Source of the DNA: DATAOG01 sp963782885
GTDB taxonomy: Bacteria; Pseudomonadota; Alphaproteobacteria; Geminicoccales; Geminicoccaceae
Length of the DNA: 64,000 nucleotides
NCBI GenBank assembly: GCA_963782885.1
Contig: CAWALL010000024.1
Location: forward strand, 1 to 64,000
Direction of reading: 5' to 3'
Shown: in pieces, positions 54,221-63,319 of the stretch
Layout: each line of letters starts with the position of its first letter
Position numbering within the stretch: position 1 is the stretch's first letter
Position numbers and translations under genes: made by a program
The notes under the pieces: model-generated
Databases searched by the model: none
What the model was told of the DNA's origin: nothing
Seen by the model: the letters and a program-made list of their open reading frames with translations, nothing else

Positions 54221-55146
54221 TGCGCGTACCTGACTTCTTCATCATCGGCGCCCCCAAATGCGGGACCACGGCGCTCCACAGTTATCTGCGGGACCATCCC
54301 CGCATCTTCATGCCGGAGCGGAAGGAAATCCACTTCTTCTGTGAAGATTTGAACTTTCCACGCCGATCTTCGGTCCGTGACCGGGATGAATACCTGGGCC
54401 TGTTCGCAGCTGCGACCGATGACATGCTGATCGGCGAGGGCTCGGCCAGCTACCTGTATTCCGACGTCGCAGTCGCCAAGATTCTGACGGCCAACCCGAA
54501 CGCCAAGTTGATCGCGATTCTGCGCAATCCGGTCGAGATGGCCTATTCCTTTCATTCTCAACTTCTCACCAACCTCAACGAAGATGTCACCGATTTTCGG
54601 GCGGCCTGGAGCTTGCAAGCCAATCGGCGAAACGGAATGGATATTCCGCAGCTTTGCAGTGAGCCACGCTTCCTGCAATACCGGTCGGTTTGCTGCTTTC
54701 CGGACCAAATCGATCGACTGATACGGCAGGTTCAGGATCGGGGCAACGTGCTGATTTGTATCTTCGAGGACCTGGCGAAGGAGCCGCGCGCGGTGTACGA
54801 GCGGATCCTCGAGTTCCTGGATTTGCCGTCCGACGGTCGGACCTCGTTCGAAAAGGTCAATGCCAACACGGTGTATCGGAGCGCACTTCTCAATCGGTTG
54901 GTCCGCCGGCCGCCGCCGGCGCTGGACGCGGCCTACGCGCTGATGAAGCGCGGCGCCAACTCGCTGGGCTTGCGACCAAGAGGGCTCGTGGAACGGATCA
55001 ACGCACGCCGCACCCCGCGCGCGCGGCTCGCCGACGATGTGCGGGTGCAGCTGGAAGCCGAATTCGCCCCGGACATCGTTCGGCTGGAGACGATTCTCGG
55101 GCGCAGTCTCGACGTCTGGAGACGGCATGCCGACGGCGCGCGATGA
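54220..55146 (+). CDS. PAPS-dependent sulfotransferase, copy 2
   Basis: A 308-aa sulfotransferase paralogous to the one at 51837. Its 5'-PSB loop is GAPKCGTTAL at residues 10-19 and its 3'-PB is 'IAILRNPVEMAYSFH'. Both paralogues also share the C-terminal 'LEAEFAPDIVRLE' style ending. The two may sulfate different positions of the same glycan. The start overlaps the end of the degraded flippase, and the stop region overlaps the GT4 gene by 20 bp. Confidence 0.88.
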   Translation: MRVPDFFIIGAPKCGTTALHSYLRDHPRIFMPERKEIHFFCEDLNFPRRSSVRDRDEYLGLFAAATDDMLIGEGSASYLYSDVAVAKILTANPNAKLIAILRNPVEMAYSFHSQLLTNLNEDVTDFRAAWSLQANRRNGMDIPQLCSEPRFLQYRSVCCFPDQIDRLIRQVQDRGNVLICIFEDLAKEPRAVYERILEFLDLPSDGRTSFEKVNANTVYRSALLNRLVRRPPPALDAAYALMKRGANSLGLRPRGLVERINARRTPRARLADDVRVQLEAEFAPDIVRLETILGRSLDVWRRHADGAR

Positions 55147-56308
55147 CGGGCGGAGGCCGGCCCGACCGAAGCCGCGGCGGGTTCTTCATGTGGTCCGGCA
55201 GATGGACGCCGGCGGCATTGCCGCCTGGTTGATGAACGTCCTGCGGCATATCGACCGCGAGCGGTTTCAGATGGATTTCCTGCTCGTTCATGACGGCCCG
55301 GCGGGCTACGCGCACGAGATCCGGAGCCTGGGCAGTTCGATCACCACCTGCCTCGGCTATCACAGGCCCTGGCAATTCGCCGGCAACTTCGCCGAAGTTC
55401 TGCGCGCGGCGGGGCCCTACGACGTGGTCCACAGCCACATCTTCAACTTCAGCGGCTTCGTGCTGAAACTTGCGGCGCGCCACGGGGTGCCGGTGCGGAT
55501 CGCGCACAGCCACACCGACACCCGCCTCAAGGAGGCCAGCCTGGGCTGGCATCAGCGGCTGTGGCGGGCGGGCTACCTCGGCCTGACCAAGCGCTGGATC
55601 GGCCGTTATGCGACCTTGCGGCTCGGCGTCAGCGCGCTCGCGGCGGAGGCGCTGTTCGGCAAGGAGTGGGCGTCCGATCGGCACAGTCGGGTGCTGCCGC
55701 TCGGGCTTGATTTCAGCGCCTTCGGCGTGCGCGATGACCCCGCCGAGGTGCGCCGCTCGCTCGGCCTGCCCGCCGACGCCCTGGTCATCGGCCACGTCGG
55801 CAACTACGTGTGGCACAAGAACCACGATTTCCTGATCGAGATTGCGGCCGAGGTGCTGCGTCGGCAGCCGCGCGCCTGGCTGCTGCTGGTCGGCCATCAC
55901 CTGCTGGGTTCGCCGGTCGAGGCGCGGGTGCAGGCGCTGGGCCTCGCCGAGCGGGTGGTGATCGCCGGACCGCGCGACGACGTGCCGCGCCTGATGACCG
56001 CCGCCATGGACGGGTTCCTGTTTCCCTCGCATTACGAGGGGTTCGGGCTGGTCCTGCTCGAGGCGCAGGCCGCAGGCTTGCCCTGCGTGTTCACCGACTC
56101 GCTGCCGGCCGAGGTCGACGTGATCCCGGCGCTGATCCACCGAATGCCGCTCGCGACACCGGCAGCGGACTGGGCGACGACCGCCCTGGCCGCCGCCGAG
56201 CAGCGGCCGCTCGCCCGCGAGGCCGCGCTCGCATGGGTGCTGCAGAGCGAGTTCAACATCGAGCGATCGGTCGAGACGCTGATGCAGATCTACGATCGCG
56301 GCGCATGA
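55127..56308 (+). CDS. Glycosyltransferase family 4
   Basis: A 393-aa GT-B transferase (EpsF/CapM-like). The N-terminus 'RRVLHVVRQMDAGGIAAWLMNVLRHID' is followed by 'VVHSHIFNFSG' and 'VRIAHSHTDTR', then donor-domain 'VIGHVGNYVWHKNHDFLIEI', 'DGFLFPSHYEGFGLVLLEAQAAGLPCV'. ATG 55127 lies inside the end of the sulfotransferase gene and gives the family N-terminus. It is coupled by ATGA to the kinase-like gene downstream. It adds a sugar to the lipid-linked repeat unit. Confidence 0.9.
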   Translation: MPTARDDGRRPARPKPRRVLHVVRQMDAGGIAAWLMNVLRHIDRERFQMDFLLVHDGPAGYAHEIRSLGSSITTCLGYHRPWQFAGNFAEVLRAAGPYDVVHSHIFNFSGFVLKLAARHGVPVRIAHSHTDTRLKEASLGWHQRLWRAGYLGLTKRWIGRYATLRLGVSALAAEALFGKEWASDRHSRVLPLGLDFSAFGVRDDPAEVRRSLGLPADALVIGHVGNYVWHKNHDFLIEIAAEVLRRQPRAWLLLVGHHLLGSPVEARVQALGLAERVVIAGPRDDVPRLMTAAMDGFLFPSHYEGFGLVLLEAQAAGLPCVFTDSLPAEVDVIPALIHRMPLATPAADWATTALAAAEQRPLAREAALAWVLQSEFNIERSVETLMQIYDRGA

Positions 56309-57069
56309 CCGGCGGCGGCATGGCGGGCGGCCTCGTGATCGAGTTCCTCGGCATGCCGGGGGTCGGCAAGACGACCCTGGCCCGCGGGATCGCCGCCGAT
56401 CTCAGAAAGCATGGCCATGACGCGATCTTTCTGGGCATGGACGCGCCCGTCGGGCTCAACCGCTATGTCAAGCTCCTGCGCCAGGTCGGCGCGATCGCCC
56501 GCTACGGGGCCTCGAGGCCGCGCCAACTCGGACGCGCGGCCGGCATCTTGCGGTATTTCCCCCAGCCGGATGTGAAAACCTACCTGACGGTCCTCCGATA
56601 CTGGCTGCTGACTTGCGCGACCATCGCTCGCAGCCGGGATCAGGCCGACGTCGTGGTCTGCGACCAAGGGGTCTACCAGGGGCTGTACGCGCTGGCGCTG
56701 CTGACCCCGGCCCTCGATCAGGCGGCGTTCGTTGCGGCCCTGCGCCGGATCGCGGCGCCGGACCTCGTCGTCCTGGTCACCGCCGACCAGGGGACGGTGG
56801 AGAGCCGGCTGCGCGGCCGACAGTACGGCCATCGATCGATCGACCGGCTGCTGCTCGGCGACCGCCGCTATCTTGACAGGTCGGGGCAGATCGTCCAGGC
56901 TTTGACGGTGGCCTCGCGGGCGACGGATCATTCCCTGGTCGTGTACGCAACCTCGCCATCGGCAACCGCGGACACGCAGGAACTGGCAGCGATCGTCAGG
57001 AGGCACCTCTCCAGCACAACCGGAGCCCGGAATGCGCCAGCGCGGGGCAGCAGATCCCGGATGGCGTAG
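56305..57069 (+). CDS. P-loop kinase-like protein in the glycan cluster
   Basis: A 254-aa P-loop NTPase. It has Walker A 'GMPGVGKTTLARGIA' near residues 16-30, a DQGVYQG motif (Walker B/DRx-like) near residue 120, and 'VVLVTADQGTVESRLRGR' with a lid-like Arg-rich segment, reminiscent of thymidylate/adenylylsulfate-type kinases. It could phosphorylate a sugar or nucleotide, or make PAPS-related intermediates for the neighbouring sulfotransferases; nothing in the sequence decides. It overlaps the GT4 gene by 4 bp (ATGA at 56305). Confidence 0.75.
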   Translation: MTGGGMAGGLVIEFLGMPGVGKTTLARGIAADLRKHGHDAIFLGMDAPVGLNRYVKLLRQVGAIARYGASRPRQLGRAAGILRYFPQPDVKTYLTVLRYWLLTCATIARSRDQADVVVCDQGVYQGLYALALLTPALDQAAFVAALRRIAAPDLVVLVTADQGTVESRLRGRQYGHRSIDRLLLGDRRYLDRSGQIVQALTVASRATDHSLVVYATSPSATADTQELAAIVRRHLSSTTGARNAPARGSRSRMA

Positions 57070-57102
57070 CGTACCGTGTCTGCTGGTCGCCGTTGCAAGC
57101 GT

Positions 57103-58305
57103 ATGAAAGCGGTCATCTGCGTCGATCACGTCTTCGTTCGCGGCGAGGGCGGCGCGATCTATAGCGCCGGGCAATTCCCTTATGAGCTCTGGCGCCGCTA
57201 CCTGCAGAGTTTCGATGCGCTGACCGTGATCGGCCGCTGCCGGCCCCTGGAGGCCGGGGAGAGCGCCGCCACCCTCAGTCGCTCGAGCGGGCCCATGGTC
57301 TCGTTCGCCTTCGTGCCCAATCTCGCCAGCGTCGTCGGGCTCACACCCTGGCGCCGGCGGCAGGCCGCGGCGACCATAACTGCCGCAATCCGCGAAGCCG
57401 ACGCGGTGATCGTACGGCTTCCCAGCGAGAACGGCCTGCTCGCGGCTGGCGTGGCGCGCCGGCTCGCCAGGCCGCTGACGGTCGAGGCGGTGGCGTGCTC
57501 CTGGGACCAGCTCTGGAACTACGGCACCGTGCAGGGCAAGCTCTATGCCTCAGTTCAGATGTGGCGGATGCGACGCGTGGTCAGCCAAGCGCCCTATACG
57601 ATCTATGTCAGCCACTACATGCAAGAGCGCTATCCGAGCTCCGGCAGCATCGAGGTCATCCCGGACGTCGACCTGGTCAGCCCTTCGCCTGCGGTGCTGC
57701 GCCGCCGGCTCGAGCGCATCGGCCGGGGCGACGACCGTCTGATCATCGGCCTGATCGGTTCGATCCAGCACAAATACAAAGGCATCCACACCGCACTGGA
57801 GGCGCTGGGCCGGATTCGCGGCAGCTGCCCCGATTTCGAGTTCAGGATCCTCGGACCCGGCGACCCGCGGCCCTGGCAGGAGCTGGCCGCGCGCCACTGG
57901 ATCGGCGACCGGGTGCGCTTTTGCGGGCTGCTTCCGGCCGGCGAACAGGTGCTGGCGTGGCTGGACGACATCGATCTCTATGTCCAGCCGAGCTTTCAGG
58001 AGAGCCTCGGGCGCGCCCTGATCGAAGCCATGAGCCGGGGCTGTCCGGCCTTGGGGTCGACCACGGGCGGAATTCCCAACCTCCTGCCGGCGGAGTGCCT
58101 GCATCGCCCCGGTGATGCCCGCCGGCTTGGCGAGTTAATCCGCCAGGCGGCACAGGACGCTGGCTGGCGGGCCGCCATGGCGCGCCGCAATTTTGCGACC
58201 GCCAAGGAATATGGTCGCGACCGGCTCGATGAACGGCGCGCGGCCTTCCTGGGCCGCTTTGCCCGATCGGCGGCCATGCCGCAGCCGGCATCGGACGCCG
58301 CGTAG
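57103..58305 (+). CDS. Glycosyltransferase family 4
   Basis: A 400-aa GT-B transferase. Core motifs include 'MKAVICVDHVFVRGEGGAIYSAGQFPYELW' at the N-terminus, 'IIGLIGSIQHKYKGIHTALEAL' and 'YVQPSFQESLGRALIEAMSRGCPALGSTTGGIPNLL' in the donor domain. ATG 57103 begins the first strand; the GTG at 57076 would add nine basic residues. It lies 33 bp after the kinase-like gene in a long co-directional run. Confidence 0.87.
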   Translation: MKAVICVDHVFVRGEGGAIYSAGQFPYELWRRYLQSFDALTVIGRCRPLEAGESAATLSRSSGPMVSFAFVPNLASVVGLTPWRRRQAAATITAAIREADAVIVRLPSENGLLAAGVARRLARPLTVEAVACSWDQLWNYGTVQGKLYASVQMWRMRRVVSQAPYTIYVSHYMQERYPSSGSIEVIPDVDLVSPSPAVLRRRLERIGRGDDRLIIGLIGSIQHKYKGIHTALEALGRIRGSCPDFEFRILGPGDPRPWQELAARHWIGDRVRFCGLLPAGEQVLAWLDDIDLYVQPSFQESLGRALIEAMSRGCPALGSTTGGIPNLLPAECLHRPGDARRLGELIRQAAQDAGWRAAMARRNFATAKEYGRDRLDERRAAFLGRFARSAAMPQPASDAA

Positions 58306-58344
58306 GCTGGCAGCGCGGCAGACGCCCTGATATCCTCAGTAGAC

Positions 58345-59565
58345 ATGAGCATGCGAACCTACCATCGACTGCCCTCGCCCGTGCCCCCCGCCACGGCAGC
58401 CCGGCCCAGAAGCGGCGGCCGGTTCTTTCTCGCCATCTGGATGATCTATCTCATCGCCACCCCGGTCTACGTGTTCGATAGCGGTCTGCCGCAACCCGCC
58501 GACGGCCTGATGGCCCTGACCATTCTGATCATGGCTACCGGATTTGCTCTGCGGATCCCCGTCTATCATGATCTTTATCTGGTGGGCGCCGGATTTTTAT
58601 CCTGGGCGGCTGTCATCAACTGGTTCTGGTGGACGCAGATTCCGGAGTTTAAATTTATCTTGAGCTCAGTGTACTATGCCTACAACTTCGCCGTCATGGT
58701 TGCGGTGTTCGCGCTGTTTCGCAAACTGGGCGACAATTTCATCGTGTTCACTCGCAATGCTTTGATTGCGGCGGTGGTTCTTGAGCTGATTGCGACCGTG
58801 GCGCTGCCGAACGTCGTCAGGGGTATTCGGACGGTCGGTACGTTCAATAATCCAAATCAGCTAGGATATTGGACGATACTCGTCTCGGCTACCTATCTGC
58901 TGACGCTAGGAAGCGAGCGCCTCAAATACCGTGACGTCGGAATTCTCTGCATACTCGGCTACGTCTCCACACTATCGCTGTCGAAAGCGGCGATGGGATC
59001 GTACTTGGTGCTGCTGGCCTCGGCTCTCTGGCTGCAGGGGGCGAGTGCGCGGGCCAAGTTCGTGCTCGGCGCGGTGTTTGGGATTGGCACCATCGTTTTC
59101 GTGTCGATGTCGTCTGACGGCCTCGAGCAAGACACTCTGCTCGCCCGAGCGCTCCAGCGCTTCCAGGAGATCGGGACCCGGGAGGACAATACCGCCGCGG
59201 GGCGCGGCTACGATCGAATCTGGCTGTATCCCCAGTACATGATCGCCGGCGCCGGCGAAGGTGGCTACGATCGCTTCGTCGGCGGCGTCGCCGCGCACAA
59301 CGAAATGCACTCGACTTTCGGCACCATCCTGTTTTCCTATGGGATACCCGGCAGCGCCTTGTTCTTGACCATGCTCTGGATGGTTTTTCGGCGGGCACCG
59401 ACGCGCCATCTGATCTATTTTGTTCCGATATGCCTCTATGGGCTGACGCATCAGGGGTTGCGGGCGTCCTTGTTGTGGGTCTTCCTTGGCCTCGTCTACG
59501 CTCTGGCGCGCCATGATGCCAACGGCACGCTAAGTGCTCGGCCAGGCGGCGCCCCGGGATCGTGA
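58345..59565 (+). CDS. O-antigen ligase/Wzy-like polymerase
   Basis: A 406-aa membrane protein with about ten helices. A family-typical 'TFNNPNQLGYWTILVSATYLL' stretch is followed by a periplasmic loop 'FQEIGTREDNTAAGRGYDRIW', matching the Wzy_C/WaaL-type pattern, and 'AAHNEMHSTFGTILFSYGIPG' with the conserved His. The local GC content is lower than in its neighbours, common for polymerase genes and possibly a sign of transfer. It would ligate or polymerise the glycan in the periplasm. Confidence 0.85.
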   Translation: MSMRTYHRLPSPVPPATAARPRSGGRFFLAIWMIYLIATPVYVFDSGLPQPADGLMALTILIMATGFALRIPVYHDLYLVGAGFLSWAAVINWFWWTQIPEFKFILSSVYYAYNFAVMVAVFALFRKLGDNFIVFTRNALIAAVVLELIATVALPNVVRGIRTVGTFNNPNQLGYWTILVSATYLLTLGSERLKYRDVGILCILGYVSTLSLSKAAMGSYLVLLASALWLQGASARAKFVLGAVFGIGTIVFVSMSSDGLEQDTLLARALQRFQEIGTREDNTAAGRGYDRIWLYPQYMIAGAGEGGYDRFVGGVAAHNEMHSTFGTILFSYGIPGSALFLTMLWMVFRRAPTRHLIYFVPICLYGLTHQGLRASLLWVFLGLVYALARHDANGTLSARPGGAPGS

Positions 59566-59672
59566 TAACGGGCCGATCTCCGCCAGCATCCTGGAGACGC
59601 CAGCAGGGTCGCGTGCGCGCCTCGGCCCGTGACCCCACTCCCGCGTCCGAGGCCCGGGCCGCCTGTCCGGTT

Positions 59673-62576
59673 CTACAGACTTCGCGGCCCGACCTCGCTG
59701 CCGTCTCCGTTGGGGTTGAGCGCCCCCTTCCAGTTCTCAAAGCTGCCCGTCCCCGGCCAGCCGGTGGCCGTCAGGTCCTTGGCGCTGCTGGCGGTACCGG
59801 GAGACGTCGGGCGATAGTCGCGCGTCGCCAAGTCAATGAATTGGGGATTTTCCTCGACCCCGTGCTGCTCATGGCCCGTGGTGCCGTCTGAATACATGCT
59901 GGCGGACAGGGCATATTTGCCGGACGCGCGGAAGGCATCGAGGCTGGCGAAGCTTTGCCGGTTGACGTTGCGACTGTCCTGGATCTCCTTGAACAGCAGA
60001 TCGACCGGATTCGGCACCGCTCGCCAGTAGCAGTTGTAATCGTAGTGGTGCGTCCCGGCGTCCGCTTGCTTGCACGACAGGCGGTAGGCGACCGCGTCAC
60101 CGTTGCCATTGGTGTACCGCTGATTATCCATTACGACCACAATATTGTTGAATACTTCGTGCGCCATACCGACTGGGACGTTATGGTTTGCTGGCGATGT
60201 CCCAATAATGATGATGTCCGAGCCCGCGGTCGTGTCGGGAGAGTGAATCATCGTGCAGTAATACAGCTTGCGGATGGTCGACGGCCCTACCCCACCGCCG
60301 CTGTGGATCGGATAGGAGAAGTTGGGCATGATGCCCTGCTTGCCGCTGCTGCTCTCGCCCAGCGGCGTCCACAGCATCGGGATGCGATTGTCGAGCACGC
60401 AGTGATGCCAGTACGAGTGACGGTTGCCGGTAACAAAATCTTGCTCGCCTGACCACCAAGGACCACCGGCAAAATAACAGTAAGACGCATTAAAGGCTCG
60501 GTTCTCGTCCGTCCGTCGTTGAATGAACCCATCATCACCGGTGTTCAGGACGGCGCAATGATCGAGCACGATGTCGGTGTCGATGTGGTCAGCCCGCCCA
60601 GTCGTTCCTGACAAGCACAGGTCGAACCAACCGAAGAACATGCAGTCGGTGTAGACCAGGTTTTTACACAAGTTTCCTGAACTATCCCCACCGTCTTTGT
60701 AGAGCATCATGTTCGAGCGGCCATGCTGATACCAGTAATTCGTCGTCTTGTGCTCGCGCCAGGATAGGTGGCGGTTATCTCCTGTCAACGCATGGCAATG
60801 AATCAATTGGTTGTCGTTGGTCACTCCGGTGTAATAATAGCCGGTATAGTGCGGGTACCAGGTGCAGCGCTCGAATATATTGTGCGTCGAGCCCGAAGTG
60901 AAGTTGGCCACCTGGTTCATCAAAGCGCCGTTGAGGCCCTTGACGTGCCACCACGATTGTCCGTTCAGATTAAACAACAGTGGCCGCGTCTGGCCGGCAT
61001 CGCCGTCAAACCTGACGATATGGATTTCGTAGTCGTTCGGGTCTTCAGTAATTGGCTCTTGCCAGAGACCATCAGACCCGATCAGCGTGCCCATGCGGCC
61101 ATCGGTCGGCCAGTCAGCACCGCTATAAGGGCTCGTGACCTTTTGCATCCGGATGCGGACTTTGCCGTTCCCGGGCATGTAGAGACCGGGCCCGCCATAG
61201 CCGCCGTTCACGATGAAGCGGCTGGCGTTGGGCCCGTCGTTGGGCGCCGTGAAGGCATGCGCGACGTAGGCGCCGCTGGCCTCATCATCATACCACATCA
61301 ATTTCATTAAGTGAGGCCTGCCGTGGGCGCCATTCGGGATCCGGATGAAACCGCACAGACCGTTGGCAACATCACCGTTGCCATTGTTATTGGTAACGAC
61401 CGTCTTGTTATCCGTGAGGCCAAGATCGGGGCTCTCCCAGATCTTTTTGGATGAGTCGATCTGGGTCCAAGTCCAAGTCTTTTCGACGCCGCCCGTGAAC
61501 TCGCCGCTCCGATAGAGCACCACCTCGGCATTCGGCTCGGCGAACAGGCGTATCGGGGAGCCGCTCGAGCCGCTCTTGGTGAAGACGATCTCCTGGACCG
61601 TGTGCTTGCCACCAGCAACTATGATCGTCCCACCTGCGCTGACGAGCGCCTCGGCGGCCGCGAACGTCTTCTTCGCCAGCGGTTTCGTGGTGCCGTCGTT
61701 GCCGTCGCTGCCGCCGGTCGGGTCCCACCAGATCGCGCCGGCCGGCACGCTGTCCGAGATAATCTGATAGGCGAACGGCGGCAGCTGAATACCGACCGCG
61801 GCTGGACTGCCATGGCTGATGCTGATCGGCTTGGCGAGCGCCCGGATCTGCGGCCCGGTGAGCTGCCGGTCGAACCACGCGACCTCGTCCATGACGACAT
61901 CGCCGAGAGCGGCCGGCCCAGGGTAGGCGGCGATCAACAGATCGACCGTATTGCCGCCCTGCCCCACGCCAAGCCCCGGGTCGCTCGCGAGCCGGGTGCC
62001 GTCCAGCCAAAGCTCGGCGCCCCCGCTGCCCCAGGTGAGGGCGACGTGATGGGCCTCGCCGACCTCGATGTCGGCGCCGCCGCCGGGGTCTGGCAGCCAG
62101 ACCGCGGTCCGGGTGCCGTTCCGGAAATAGGCCCGCAGTCGGCCGTCGGCGATGTCCACGGTCAAGCCGCCGACCGGCTTAGAGCCGTCGTCCTTCGCCA
62201 GCAGCATGTGCTGTCCTGACACGCTGTCCGCCTGCACCGTGAAGGCGAGGGTGCCGGCAGGCGTCGCGAACGCCGGATGGTGCGGGATGCGGCCGAAGGC
62301 GTCGGCGCCGTTGAACCCGACCGATGTTCCCGTGGCGTTGCTGACGATCGACGCGAGGCCGAATTCGACCGAACCAAAGTAGGTGCCGTTCTGGACCGCC
62401 CTCTCGTCGATGATCGTGGTCCCGCCGGCCTCGCCGAAACGCCAGTAGGCGACCGGACTGAGTGCGGTGACCGTGTCCGCGTAGGCCTCGGTGATAAAGG
62501 CCGCGGCGCCCAGCAATCCGGCCTGCGAGGCGCCGAGCATCAGCCGAAATCCCTGCCGCCTGGAAATCCGTACCAC
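59673..62576 (-). CDS. Large Tat-exported LamG/beta-helix protein
   Basis: A 967-aa exported protein. A twin-arginine signal (SRRQGFRLMLG, then a hydrophobic segment to about residue 33) leads into a LamG/concanavalin-like domain (about 40-250: 'PVAYWRFGEAGGTTIIDE', 'HHVALTWGSGGAELWLDG'). A right-handed beta-helix-like region (about 270-900) follows with many Asn/Gly/His turns ('GGTIIVAGGKHTV', 'HCHALTGDNRHLSW'). Such architectures occur in polysaccharide lyases and in phage tailspikes. Its position, next to a sulfated-glycan cluster, suggests it binds or cuts that polymer. GC content is lower than average, which hints at acquired DNA. Confidence 0.8.
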   Translation of the reverse strand: MVRISRRQGFRLMLGASQAGLLGAAAFITEAYADTVTALSPVAYWRFGEAGGTTIIDERAVQNGTYFGSVEFGLASIVSNATGTSVGFNGADAFGRIPHHPAFATPAGTLAFTVQADSVSGQHMLLAKDDGSKPVGGLTVDIADGRLRAYFRNGTRTAVWLPDPGGGADIEVGEAHHVALTWGSGGAELWLDGTRLASDPGLGVGQGGNTVDLLIAAYPGPAALGDVVMDEVAWFDRQLTGPQIRALAKPISISHGSPAAVGIQLPPFAYQIISDSVPAGAIWWDPTGGSDGNDGTTKPLAKKTFAAAEALVSAGGTIIVAGGKHTVQEIVFTKSGSSGSPIRLFAEPNAEVVLYRSGEFTGGVEKTWTWTQIDSSKKIWESPDLGLTDNKTVVTNNNGNGDVANGLCGFIRIPNGAHGRPHLMKLMWYDDEASGAYVAHAFTAPNDGPNASRFIVNGGYGGPGLYMPGNGKVRIRMQKVTSPYSGADWPTDGRMGTLIGSDGLWQEPITEDPNDYEIHIVRFDGDAGQTRPLLFNLNGQSWWHVKGLNGALMNQVANFTSGSTHNIFERCTWYPHYTGYYYTGVTNDNQLIHCHALTGDNRHLSWREHKTTNYWYQHGRSNMMLYKDGGDSSGNLCKNLVYTDCMFFGWFDLCLSGTTGRADHIDTDIVLDHCAVLNTGDDGFIQRRTDENRAFNASYCYFAGGPWWSGEQDFVTGNRHSYWHHCVLDNRIPMLWTPLGESSSGKQGIMPNFSYPIHSGGGVGPSTIRKLYYCTMIHSPDTTAGSDIIIIGTSPANHNVPVGMAHEVFNNIVVVMDNQRYTNGNGDAVAYRLSCKQADAGTHHYDYNCYWRAVPNPVDLLFKEIQDSRNVNRQSFASLDAFRASGKYALSASMYSDGTTGHEQHGVEENPQFIDLATRDYRPTSPGTASSAKDLTATGWPGTGSFENWKGALNPNGDGSEVGPRSL

Positions 62577-63151
62577 GTCGCTCCCGCATCCCTGCTGATG
62601 AATGCGTAGACATCTATGGCGTTGGCGGCAGCGGTGACAAGCGGCGGCGTGCCACCCGGCCAGCGCACTGAGCCCGGCCAGGCGACGATCCGGCCGCCGG
62701 TCGCGTCCTGCTTCAGGATCAGCGTGCAGGAGCCGGCGCGCCCAGCGGCGGGAGGATTGGCAAAGGTCAGGCTCGCGACGTTCTCGCTCAGGATGACCTC
62801 GAACACGTTGCCGGTCTCGAGATCGAGGGTCAGGGCTCCCGCGCTGACCGCGGGCGTCGTGCTGGTCTCCGAGAAATCCTTCAGTTCCGGCCGGGTCAGT
62901 CGTTGATCCTGCATGTCGACGGCAATGCCGTCGAGCGCGCCGGCGGCCAGATCGCCAGCCTCGACGACGTCCTTGGCCGCCAGGCTGCCGGCATCGGTGA
63001 TGTCGCCGACGACGTGCTGATGGCCAAGGTCGGCTTTGCCCGCCTGCAGCGCTTCGATTTCGGACTTGGCGTTCTGGAGATTGTTCCGGAGGTCGAGCTT
63101 GACGGAGGGGACACCGTCGACGGGCTTAGTCGGATCGATCGCGCTGGCCAT
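62540..63151 (-). CDS. Phage-tail/fibre-like protein
   Basis: A 203-aa protein without a signal peptide. The N-terminal half (KLDLRNNLQNAKSEIEALQAGKADLGHQHVVGDITDA) is a helical repeat plus GHQH/GDITDA pattern common in phage tail-fibre proteins. The second half is beta-rich and ends in 'AFISRDAGATWYGFPGG'. It starts 168 bp downstream of the opgH gene end and overlaps the beta-helix gene by 37 bp, so the two are translated together. I see no capsid, integrase or tail-tube genes, so this is a fragment of phage-derived function rather than a prophage. Confidence 0.7.
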   Translation of the reverse strand: MASAIDPTKPVDGVPSVKLDLRNNLQNAKSEIEALQAGKADLGHQHVVGDITDAGSLAAKDVVEAGDLAAGALDGIAVDMQDQRLTRPELKDFSETSTTPAVSAGALTLDLETGNVFEVILSENVASLTFANPPAAGRAGSCTLILKQDATGGRIVAWPGSVRWPGGTPPLVTAAANAIDVYAFISRDAGATWYGFPGGRDFG

Positions 63152-63319
63152 ATGTTCCTATTCCTCTGAGCGTAGGAACAGGACTTCTATCCTAGTAACG
63201 CACGCGCGTCAAGCTTCTATGCAACCACTGGTCATGCTGAAGCGTTTGGACCGGCGGGCGCCGTCACCAGCCGCGGGTCGGCGCCGAGGCCGACCCGCAA
63301 CGGGCCAACGCTGTGGGGT

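Noticed and set aside
59673..63151. Prophage
   Set aside because: Only tail-like sequences are present; no integrase, capsid, portal, terminase or lysis genes and no attachment-site repeats were seen.
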